NCBI RefSeq assembly: GCF_024267675.1
Contig: NZ_JALDYX010000029.1
Span: 1-62,768, forward strand
Origin: Marinobacterium sedimentorum
GTDB taxonomy: Bacteria; Pseudomonadota; Gammaproteobacteria; Pseudomonadales; Balneatricaceae
Reading direction: 5' to 3'
Length of the DNA stretch: 62,768 nucleotides
Part shown: positions 53,000 to 60,806 of the stretch, one piece after another
How positions within the stretch are numbered: position 1 is the first letter of the stretch
Layout of the letters: each line of letters begins with the position of its first letter
The notes under the pieces: generated by a model
Told to the model about the DNA's origin: nothing
Seen by the model: only the letters and a program-made list of their open reading frames with translations
Database searches by the model: none
Made by a program: the position numbers and the translations under genes

Positions 53000-53806
53000 T
53001 CAGTCCTTCAGCATATTGCGATGGAAGCTTTCGTCCGACAGGCCATTGCCAAAACGGATGCTCCTGTAGCTCAGGATAGTTTCGTTACCGGTTTGCTGAT
53101 TGTGCATTGCCACCTGCATCGGCCGCCAGTGGCGGTCGCTGTAGAGCTGGAAGTCTTCTGCGGTAAAGGTCTTGAGCAGCGTGCCTCTGCGGTCGAAATA
53201 CTCGATGCGGTGGACCCGGCGTGCGCTCTGGTCGGCCCAGACCCGCTGCCGGCTGTAGGCGGAGTGCGTGTCGACGGGCATGCGGTCGATGACATCACAT
53301 CTGAGCGCGTTCGCGCCGCTGCCGTCATCGCACGCCTCTTCCCTGACATAGGCATAGCTGAAGTCGTCGATCTGCTTGTCGGCCAGGTCTTCGAACGAAA
53401 ATTCGCTGCTGACGAAGGCACCGCTCTTGTTGCGGGATGATATCCGCTTGATGCGCGCATTGGCCGGCAGGTAGAGCCACTGTTCATCGGTGCCGGCGGG
53501 CTGCGGATGCGTGAGCAGGGCCGTGCCCCGGATATCGGCAGGAAAGTCAAAGCGTATCAGCGACTTGTCGCCGCCCTCCGGGTTTTCGAGCAGGCGGATT
53601 TCGAGTTCGCGAGTGGTTTCATTGCCGGCCCGGTTGCGCAGAATCATCGTCAGCTCGGCGACGCTGTCGCCGTAGCCCAGGTCCCTGTTTTCCACCGCCT
53701 CTGCCACCCGCCGTCCTGGGTCTGTAGTGTTCTGGGCGGCGGCAGGCAGGCTCAGAAGGCCGCACAGCAGCAGCGTGGCGCTGTGTCGCCGGACATCATT
53801 TTGCAT
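53000..53806 (-). CDS. LolA-like outer membrane lipoprotein-sorting protein
   Basis: The 268-residue precursor has a signal peptide (LLLCGLLSLPAAAQ) and the LolA-like fold of the family that accompanies MMPL exporters: DKSLIRFDFPADIRGTALL, DEQWLYLPANARIKRISS, and SEFSFEDLADKQIDDF. It likely carries the exported lipid across the periplasm. The start overlaps the MMPL stop by 11 bases. Confidence 0.88.
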   Translation of the reverse strand: MQNDVRRHSATLLLCGLLSLPAAAQNTTDPGRRVAEAVENRDLGYGDSVAELTMILRNRAGNETTRELEIRLLENPEGGDKSLIRFDFPADIRGTALLTHPQPAGTDEQWLYLPANARIKRISSRNKSGAFVSSEFSFEDLADKQIDDFSYAYVREEACDDGSGANALRCDVIDRMPVDTHSAYSRQRVWADQSARRVHRIEYFDRRGTLLKTFTAEDFQLYSDRHWRPMQVAMHNQQTGNETILSYRSIRFGNGLSDESFHRNMLKD

Positions 53807-56129
53807 CGTGAAGCTCCTCTGCTTTGCGAAGGTATCGGGCCGCCGGGGTCGGTACCCGGCGCAGAAACGACAGCACCAGTGCCGGCAGTAGCAGCAGGTC
53901 GAAGATCAGCGCCAGCACGATGGTGATACTGGTCAGCATGCCCATTTGGGCGTTCTTTTCGAAGGCGGAGGTCGACAGCAGCATAAAACCAACGACCAGT
54001 AGCAGCGAACTGATCACAATGCCGCCCATTGTCTTGCTGAAGGTTTCCCGCACGCTGTCCTCGGGCGTCAGGCCGCGCTTGAGGCCATTCATGTACTGGT
54101 AGATGAAGTGCACGGTGTCATCGACAATAATGCCAATCGCCATCGCCGAGACACCGGCCAGACCCATGGAAATCTGGCCGTTGATGCCATACCAGAATCC
54201 GAAGGCGGCCGCGACCGGCAAGAGATTGGGAATCAGGCTGAGCAGGCCGATGTAGACGGACCCGAAGACCAGCGTCAGCATGATTGAAATCACCACAAAC
54301 GCCAGGGATGCGCCTTCCAGCAGGCTGATGATATTGGACTCGCCAATGTGCGCGAAGATGACGGCGGGGCTGCTGTGATAGATCTGGATCGCCGCCGGCT
54401 GCTGCTGCCGGAGCCAGCCTTGTGCCCGCTCTTCAAAGGCGATCAGCCCGAGGGAACTGAGATTCTGCAAGCGTGCGGTCAGTTTCGCCGAGGACTTGTC
54501 GAAGCTGACCTGGTGGGTCACGTCGCGGCCGAAGGGCAGCGACATCTCGTACAGCAGAAATTGCTGGGCGGCGGTGGTGGCGTCGGCGGGCAGGCGATAA
54601 AAGGCCGCGTCGCCGCCGTTCATCAGGCGGTTAAGATCCTTGATGCGGTGCAGCGGGCTCGAGGTCGTGACCACCTCCGGCTGCTCCAGCAGCCAGGCAT
54701 CGAACTGTTCCATAAAACGCAGGAAGTCGGGGCCGAAGATACCGTTCTGCTGCGTCGCCGACAGCGAATAGTCGATGGTGTATATGCCGGAAAAGTGCTG
54801 GTCGATCCGCTCCGAATCGGCGCGGAACGTCTGTGACTTGTCGAAGTAGCGGATCAGGTCGTCGTTGAGCGCGTTCAGCGGACTGAGTGCCGCCACGGCC
54901 AGCGCCAGCGGCAGCATCAGCCACAGGATCGGACGCCGGCACCGGATCACCCAGCCCGACAACCGGCTCATCCGCTCGAACAGCCGGGTGGTGGCGGTTG
55001 CCCGCGCCGAAAACCGCAGCCGCAGCAACAGTTGCGGCAGCACAGTGACCGTCAGCAGCAGCGAAAACAGCACCCCCAGCGCCACTATGTTGCCCAGGTC
55101 CCTGAACGGCGGCGAATCGCTGAAGTTCATCGCCAGGAAACCGACGATGGTGGTCAGGTGGCTCACGGCGATGGGTTTGATATTGCGCTGATAGGACTGC
55201 AGTACCGCCTCATGCCGGGGCAGGCCGGCGGCGATCTGGCGCTTGATGTAGCTGAGGATGTGGATGGCCGACGCCACTATCACCGTGAACATGATGATTG
55301 GCGCCGAGATCGAGGGCGCGGACAGGCGGATGCCCAGCCAGCCGGCCATGCCCAGGGACCCGCACAGCGCCAGGACGACGATGGCCAGAATGGCGCCGGC
55401 CGCGGCCGGCGATCCCAGGATAAGACCGGCGCTGATGAGCACGAAAACGATCATCAGCGGAATCAGTGTCACGAAGTCCTTCTTTGCGGCCTTGAAGAAG
55501 GCGCCGTTCATTTCCACGACCCCGGTCTGGTAGAAGCGGTGTTCGGGATGCGCCGCCTGGTAGGCGGCGATCAGTTCATCGACACCGTCGGTGACGGCGA
55601 GGACTTCAGCCTTGTTGTCCAGACCCGGCAGCCGGGTGGTGACATTGATGGCCGTGTAGCGACCATCCGCCGTCACCAGGTTGCCCACCAGGTCCCGCTC
55701 CAGGCCTGCGGCCGCGGCAATGAAGTCGATCCGCTGGGGGTTAATCTCGTCGAGTTCGTAGACGAGCTCTTCGATCAGGATATCGTCGCCGTCGGCCGAG
55801 CTGTAGGGGAAATTGGTCAGTGAATCAACACGCGAGACGTGGGGCAGGCGCCAGAGTGCCTGTGTCAGCTCATGCACCAGCCTGAGCGTGTCGGCGTTGT
55901 AGACGCCTGCGTCGGCCGGCGGCTCAATCATGATAAAAACATTGTCGGTGGTGCTGTAGGTATCCTGCATTTGCTCCAGGCGCAGCAGGTCGCTGTCGTC
56001 ATCATCGAAGAAAATGCGGTAGTCGCTGGCCAGACCCATGCGTGTCAGGCCGGCGGCCGATACCAGGGTCAGCAGCAGCACCAGTGCCAGCAGCCAGCGG
56101 CTGGCGCGGGATTCCATAAGCCAGTGCAT
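53796..56129 (-). CDS. MMPL/RND-family lipid exporter
   Basis: About 777 residues with an N-terminal helix, a large periplasmic loop (about 35-220), a five-to-six helix bundle, a second loop (about 430-620) and a second bundle; IGIIVDDTVHFIYQYMNGLKRG is the conserved RND helix motif. The short RND type exports lipids such as hopanoids, mycolates and xanthomonadin-like pigments. ATG 56129 (MHWLMESRASRW) is chosen, with AGGAAC upstream. It follows the flavoprotein gene by 14 bases. Confidence 0.92.
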   Translation of the reverse strand: MHWLMESRASRWLLALVLLLTLVSAAGLTRMGLASDYRIFFDDDDSDLLRLEQMQDTYSTTDNVFIMIEPPADAGVYNADTLRLVHELTQALWRLPHVSRVDSLTNFPYSSADGDDILIEELVYELDEINPQRIDFIAAAAGLERDLVGNLVTADGRYTAINVTTRLPGLDNKAEVLAVTDGVDELIAAYQAAHPEHRFYQTGVVEMNGAFFKAAKKDFVTLIPLMIVFVLISAGLILGSPAAAGAILAIVVLALCGSLGMAGWLGIRLSAPSISAPIIMFTVIVASAIHILSYIKRQIAAGLPRHEAVLQSYQRNIKPIAVSHLTTIVGFLAMNFSDSPPFRDLGNIVALGVLFSLLLTVTVLPQLLLRLRFSARATATTRLFERMSRLSGWVIRCRRPILWLMLPLALAVAALSPLNALNDDLIRYFDKSQTFRADSERIDQHFSGIYTIDYSLSATQQNGIFGPDFLRFMEQFDAWLLEQPEVVTTSSPLHRIKDLNRLMNGGDAAFYRLPADATTAAQQFLLYEMSLPFGRDVTHQVSFDKSSAKLTARLQNLSSLGLIAFEERAQGWLRQQQPAAIQIYHSSPAVIFAHIGESNIISLLEGASLAFVVISIMLTLVFGSVYIGLLSLIPNLLPVAAAFGFWYGINGQISMGLAGVSAMAIGIIVDDTVHFIYQYMNGLKRGLTPEDSVRETFSKTMGGIVISSLLLVVGFMLLSTSAFEKNAQMGMLTSITIVLALIFDLLLLPALVLSFLRRVPTPAARYLRKAEELHDAK

Positions 56130-56143
56130 CCGTGTTCCTGCGT

Positions 56144-57211
56144 TCAAAGCGCGTCTTCCCTGTCCGATAAAAAGCTGCGCAGCGGCGCCATGATCCTGTC
56201 GACGTCCGCTTCGACGCCCATCACCAGTTCCGAGGCCCTGCAACTGAGCCATTTGCGGCCCACCACGAACAGGCCGGGCTCGGGGGTCTTGCCGTAGTCT
56301 TCAACGAAGCCGTCGGCACCTATGCAGTGGGGCAGATTCAGCCACTGGGTGTCGTCGCGGTAACCGGTGGCCCAGATGACGCAGTCGACGTCGCGCCATT
56401 CACCGGACGCGAAGCGCAGGCGCTGGCCCGCACATTCCAGCGCCCGGCCGACGATCTCGACCCCGCGGGCCTGCAAGTGGCGATTGCTGTAGTCGCCGCA
56501 GGGGACCGGATTGCGCTTTTTCAGTATCCGGGCCACCAGGCTGTTCTTGTCGGCGTACAGAATCCGCAGCTTGTCGAGCCACCAGAAGATATCGCGCTTG
56601 AGTATCCGGTTGGGCGTCAGGCCCCGCGGCGAGCCGGTCGCCAGGATCACAGTACAGCGCTTTGCCAGCTGGTCGGCGATCTGCCGGCCGCTGGCGCCGT
56701 CGCCAATGACAGCGACGGTGCTGCCGTCGGTGATCGAGGCGGTGGACCCGAGCCCGGCATCCAGTTGCCGGACGCTGGTATCGAGTTGCTGGCCTATCGC
56801 CGGTACATGGGGCAGCTGGTTGGCACCGGTGGCGTTGACGATACTGCGGGCCCACAGGTCGGTGCCGTTCTGGAGCTTGATCAGAAAGCCCCCCGGTTCG
56901 ACACGCTCCAGGCTGACGACTTTGGCCTGTTCCCGAATCTGCAGTTTGTGGTGCTGTGCGTACTGGCTCAGGTAGTCGGCCATTTCGACCACGGATGCAA
57001 AGCCCTCCGGGTCGCCGGGAAACGGCAGCTCTGGCAGGGCGCAGAACTGACGCGAGGTGAACAGCTGCATGCCCTCCAGCCGGTTGCGCCAGGCGTCGCC
57101 GATCCGATCCCGCTCCAGCAGCAGGTAGTTTAAGCCGGCCTGCTGCAGCCTGCGTGCGGTATGCAGACCAAACTGGCCGCCGCCGATGACGATGCAATCG
57201 TACTGCTGCAT
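56144..57211 (-). CDS. Flavin monooxygenase-like NAD(P)/FAD oxidoreductase
   Basis: The 355-residue two-dinucleotide-fold protein has IVIGGGQFGLHTARRLQQAG at the N-terminus, VIGDGASGRQIADQLAK at about 165, and the CVIWATGYRDD motif near 280. It belongs with CzcO/FMO-like monooxygenases and related reductases. It might oxygenate or reduce a carrier-bound acyl chain or sulfur group. Its ATG overlaps the ACP stop (TGATG). Confidence 0.85.
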   Translation of the reverse strand: MQQYDCIVIGGGQFGLHTARRLQQAGLNYLLLERDRIGDAWRNRLEGMQLFTSRQFCALPELPFPGDPEGFASVVEMADYLSQYAQHHKLQIREQAKVVSLERVEPGGFLIKLQNGTDLWARSIVNATGANQLPHVPAIGQQLDTSVRQLDAGLGSTASITDGSTVAVIGDGASGRQIADQLAKRCTVILATGSPRGLTPNRILKRDIFWWLDKLRILYADKNSLVARILKKRNPVPCGDYSNRHLQARGVEIVGRALECAGQRLRFASGEWRDVDCVIWATGYRDDTQWLNLPHCIGADGFVEDYGKTPEPGLFVVGRKWLSCRASELVMGVEADVDRIMAPLRSFLSDREDAL

Positions 57212-57483
57212 CAGCGGGCGTCCCCGGCTGGCGTGCCGAAGCGCTGCTCCAGGTGCGCGACCAGGGCATTGATGGTGGGGTAGTCGAAGGCCAGCGTCGG
57301 ATCGACCTCGACACTCAGCTGATCTTCGATGAGGGTCGACAGGCGCACATGGTCGGCGGAGTCCAGACCCAGGCTTGAAAAGGACGTATCCCGGTGCTCG
57401 TCAATTGAGAACTCGGGGGTCTTGGCTGCGATAAAGCCGGCGATCTGTTCCACCAGTGTTGTTGTGCAAAGCTTGGTTGTCAT
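57211..57483 (-). CDS. Acyl carrier protein
   Basis: The 90-residue single-domain carrier has the phosphopantetheine serine S42 in SSLGLDSADHVRL, followed by the acidic helix II and DPTLAFDYPTINALVAHLEQRF typical of polyketide/FAAL-partner carriers. It would hold the fatty acyl group activated by the ligase encoded just upstream (10-base gap). Confidence 0.95.
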   Translation of the reverse strand: MTTKLCTTTLVEQIAGFIAAKTPEFSIDEHRDTSFSSLGLDSADHVRLSTLIEDQLSVEVDPTLAFDYPTINALVAHLEQRFGTPAGDAR

Positions 57484-57493
57484 CTGGGTATCC

Positions 57494-59209
57494 TCAGGTC
57501 TGGGCGGGTACCGCCTGTTCGGCGGTGATCAGTTCCCGGCAGGCGGTGCGCCTGACCTTGCCGCTGGTGGTTTTCGGAATGCCGCCGGGTTTGACCAGCA
57601 GCAGCCGGTCTAGGGCCACGTCGTGTGCCGCCATCACGGCCTCGCGCAGCTCAAGACGCAGCTGTGCGTGATCCTCGTTGAGAAAGGCGTTGCGTCGGAT
57701 CTCGACGATCGCCGCCAGCCGGGTTTCGCCGTCTATCTGCAGCGTGAACACCGAGGCGCTGTTGTTGCCGGCGGCGTGCGGATGGCTGTTGCAGCTGCGC
57801 TCTATATCGTAGGGGTAGAGGTTGCGCCCCCGCAGAATCAGCATCTCCTTGATGCGTCCGGTGACGAACAGCCGGCCCTGGTGCAGGAAACCCATATCCC
57901 CTGTTCGCAGGTAGTGCCGGCCGTCGGCCGGTTCCAGCTGCGCCCTGAAATTCTGTGCGCTGATGTCGGGCTGGTTCAGATAGCCCTGGGCGACCGAGGC
58001 ACCGCTGATCCAGATCTCGCCGATGGCGTCGGCCTGGCAGACGCGGCCGCTGGCGGGATCGACGATCCTTAGCTCCAGCTGCGGCGTGACCAGCCCGCAG
58101 TTGACTACCCGGCGCCCCTCGGTGGCCGGATGCAGGCGGCCATTGTCAAAGCCTGCAGGCTCGAACGTCAGGGTCTCGATGCCGCTGCCTGCAGGTCCGC
58201 CGGAAACGAACAGCGTGGTTTCCGCCATGCCGTAGCAGGGAAAGAAGGCCGCGGGATTGAAGCCATGGGCCTGGAAGCGGTCGGCGAAGGCGTGCATGGT
58301 GTCGGCGCTGACCGGCTCCGAGCCGTTCAGCGCCACTGTCCAGCAACTCAGGTCGAGGCCGGACAGGTCCTCGCGCTCGGCAATGAACTTGACGCAGTGT
58401 TCGTAGCCGAAGTTCGGCGCGGCTGAACTCTGGATGCGATAGTGCGAGATCAGCTCGAGCCAGCGGCGCGGGCGCTGCACGAAGTTCATTGGCGGCATGA
58501 AGACATAGGTGCCACCCAGGAACAGCGGCTGCAGCAGATGCCCGATGAGGCCCATGTCGTGGAACTGGGGCAACCAGCCGCCGGCGATCAGCCCGGGCTT
58601 ATGGCCGCAGGCCTGCTGAATCGCCAGCTGGTTGTCGACGATATTGGCGTGGCTCACCATGACGCCCTTGGGCAGGCCGGTAGAGCCCGAGGTGTACTGG
58701 ATGAAGGCCAGCTGGTAGGGGTCCGGCGGCGGCAACGGGATGGCGTCTGCGGGGCCCGTCTGGTATTCGTCGATCCAGTCCTGGTCGCGCAGGTCGACCT
58801 GGGGCAGTTCCGCCAGCTGTTCCGCCAGCAGTGCCCGGCTATGGGCCGTGGTGAGGATGGCCCGGGTCCTGGCGTCCTCGAGAATGCGCACCGTGCGTTC
58901 AAGCTGCTGCGCGTTGCGGCTCAGGTTGAGGGGCACGGCAACGGCGCCGGCGGCCAGGCAGGCGAGAAAATTGACGACGAAATCCAGTCCGCTGGGGAAC
59001 AGCAGCGCCACCGGCTGGCCGCTGTACCCGCGCGCTACCAGCAGGCGTGCCCGGTCGAGCACCTGCCGGTTCAGCTCCCTGTAGCTCAGCGAGCGGGCGG
59101 TATCGGTGCCCTGGGATTGAAAGACGCAGGCGGTCTGGTCGCCACGGCGGGCGACATGACCCTCGAAGGCCTCCATGAAACGCAGCGGCGGGGCCGGTTG
59201 ATGCTTCAT
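57494..59209 (-). CDS. Fatty acyl-AMP ligase (FAAL)
   Basis: About 571 residues of the ANL superfamily. The P-loop FIQYTSGSTGLPKGVMVSH, the FAAL-type WLPQFHDMGLIGHLLQPLFLGG, SSAAPNFGYEHCVK and CYGMAETTLFVSGG motifs identify a FAAL rather than an acyl-CoA ligase. It adenylates a free fatty acid and loads it on the ACP. ATG 59209 is used, with GAGGAG upstream; the stop of the desulfurase gene is 13 bases before. Confidence 0.94.
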   Translation of the reverse strand: MKHQPAPPLRFMEAFEGHVARRGDQTACVFQSQGTDTARSLSYRELNRQVLDRARLLVARGYSGQPVALLFPSGLDFVVNFLACLAAGAVAVPLNLSRNAQQLERTVRILEDARTRAILTTAHSRALLAEQLAELPQVDLRDQDWIDEYQTGPADAIPLPPPDPYQLAFIQYTSGSTGLPKGVMVSHANIVDNQLAIQQACGHKPGLIAGGWLPQFHDMGLIGHLLQPLFLGGTYVFMPPMNFVQRPRRWLELISHYRIQSSAAPNFGYEHCVKFIAEREDLSGLDLSCWTVALNGSEPVSADTMHAFADRFQAHGFNPAAFFPCYGMAETTLFVSGGPAGSGIETLTFEPAGFDNGRLHPATEGRRVVNCGLVTPQLELRIVDPASGRVCQADAIGEIWISGASVAQGYLNQPDISAQNFRAQLEPADGRHYLRTGDMGFLHQGRLFVTGRIKEMLILRGRNLYPYDIERSCNSHPHAAGNNSASVFTLQIDGETRLAAIVEIRRNAFLNEDHAQLRLELREAVMAAHDVALDRLLLVKPGGIPKTTSGKVRRTACRELITAEQAVPAQT

Positions 59210-59222
59210 TTTCACAGCTCCT

Positions 59223-60404
59223 CTATCCGCTGAAGCCCATGGCCTGCAGCTGTTTCACCCGGCGCTCGAGGGAGGCGGCGAAACGGTCGATATCCTCCAG
59301 GCGCGTGAAGCGGCCGAAGCTGATCCGGATCGCGCTCTGAATCCTCTCCTCGTCCAGACCCATGGCCAGGAGGACGGGGGACAGCTGTTTGGTCTTGTTG
59401 TTGCTGCAGGCGGACCCGATCGACACCACCATGCCCTCCTTTCTTTCCATCAGAACGGCGAGTGCCTCGCCCCTGATGCCCGGAATAGACAGGTTGAGGG
59501 TGTTGGAAATGGCGGCCTCGTAGGCGCTGGCGCCATTGATGCAGGTCTGGATATCGGCGTCGTTCAGCCGCTCGATCAGTCGCTGCTTGCACGCCAGGCT
59601 GTGTTGATCCCAGGCAGCAAGCTCCCGGTAGCACTCGTCGGCGGCGGCGCCAAGACCCGCGATGGCGACAAGGTTTTCGGTGCCTGATCGCATCGCCATT
59701 TCCTGGCCGCCGCCGTGGATCAGTGGCGACAGACGCTCGACATTGCGGACGTAGAGACCGCCGATTCCCTTGGGGCCGTAGAACTTATGCGCCGAGAAGG
59801 AAACGAAGTCGGCCCCCAGTAACTCGACGTCCAGGGCCCGTTTTCCGACTGCCTGAACCGCATCGACATGAAACGCAATGCCGCGCTTGCGGGCGAGCTT
59901 TGCCACCTGCTCGACCGGCTGGATAACACCGGTTTCGTTGTTGGCATACATCATCGATATCAGGCGGGTGTCAGGCCGGATGGCGACGGCCACTGCATCG
60001 ACGGAGACGGCACCGCTGGCATCCGGGTTCAGGCAGGTTACCTCGAAGCCGAACTGCCGGGCGCAATAACGGATGGTTTCGAGCACCGACGGATGCTCTA
60101 GTGCGGTGGTCAAAATGTGGCCGGCGCGGGGCAGGTCATTCAGCAGGCTACCCTTGATCGCCCAGTTGTTGGACTCGGAGCCGCCGGAGGTGAAGAACAC
60201 GTGCGCGGGCTCCGTGCCCAGCAGGTGCGCGACCCTTTGCTTGGCGTTTTGTATCAGCTCGCGGTTGCTGGTGGAGGGCGCTGTGCGCCCCGAGGGGTTG
60301 GCGAAGAGCCGCAGCGCGGCGCTCATCGCCTGCGCCGCGGCTTCGGACACCGGTGTAGTGGCGTTGTAGTCGAAGTAGCCTTCGATCGCCTGTGCCTGCG
60401 TCAT
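59223..60404 (-). CDS. Cysteine desulfurase (IscS/NifS-like) within the lipid operon
   Basis: The 393-residue PLP enzyme has the Schiff-base lysine in FSAHKFYGPKGIGG, HVDAVQAVGK, the catalytic cysteine in SIGSACSNNKTKQLSPVL, and the conserved C-terminal IRISFGRFT. It converts cysteine to alanine and enzyme-bound persulfide. It overlaps the IscU-like gene by 4 bases (ATGA), so both act together. It is distant from any isc or suf operon: no hscAB, fdx or iscA is nearby. Confidence 0.94.
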   Translation of the reverse strand: MTQAQAIEGYFDYNATTPVSEAAAQAMSAALRLFANPSGRTAPSTSNRELIQNAKQRVAHLLGTEPAHVFFTSGGSESNNWAIKGSLLNDLPRAGHILTTALEHPSVLETIRYCARQFGFEVTCLNPDASGAVSVDAVAVAIRPDTRLISMMYANNETGVIQPVEQVAKLARKRGIAFHVDAVQAVGKRALDVELLGADFVSFSAHKFYGPKGIGGLYVRNVERLSPLIHGGGQEMAMRSGTENLVAIAGLGAAADECYRELAAWDQHSLACKQRLIERLNDADIQTCINGASAYEAAISNTLNLSIPGIRGEALAVLMERKEGMVVSIGSACSNNKTKQLSPVLLAMGLDEERIQSAIRISFGRFTRLEDIDRFAASLERRVKQLQAMGFSG

Positions 60405-60781
60405 GCCGGGATCTCCCGGCTGGCGCCATCGACCTGTGCGAGCAGCCGCTGATGCAGTTGCTGCAGAATCTCGACGCAGTGGTGCTGAGACGGCTCAAGC
60501 TCACCGAGCATGGCCTCTATCTCGCTTTCGCTGCGCTGCGCGAGCCGCTGCAGCGGCTGATCGTTGAGCGAGGCACAGAAAATATTCGCCGTCGCGACCG
60601 AGGTGGCGCAGCCCCAGGCTCTGAACCGGGCTTTGTCGACCCGTCCGTCAGCGGCACTGATCTGGATACGGATACGGTCTCCGCACACCGGATTGCCGAT
60701 CTCGTACTCGAAATCCGGCCCGTCGATGTCGCCGACGTGGGCCGGGTCGGAAAAGTTGTCGATGATGATGTCGTTGTACAT
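60401..60781 (-). CDS. IscU/NifU-N-like iron-sulfur scaffold within the lipid operon
   Basis: The 126-residue protein keeps the scaffold ligands: C33 and D35 (GNPVCGD), C58 (WGCATSVATANIF) and H101-C102 (SQHHCVEIL), matching C37, D39, C63, H105 and C106 of E. coli IscU. The LPPVK chaperone-binding motif before the last cysteine is replaced by LEPSQ, so recruitment of HscA is unlikely. It may accept sulfur from the adjacent desulfurase for a dedicated purpose. Confidence 0.93.
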   Translation of the reverse strand: MYNDIIIDNFSDPAHVGDIDGPDFEYEIGNPVCGDRIRIQISAADGRVDKARFRAWGCATSVATANIFCASLNDQPLQRLAQRSESEIEAMLGELEPSQHHCVEILQQLHQRLLAQVDGASREIPA

Positions 60782-60806
60782 GCAGCAGCTCCCTGTCGGC
60801 TTAGGG

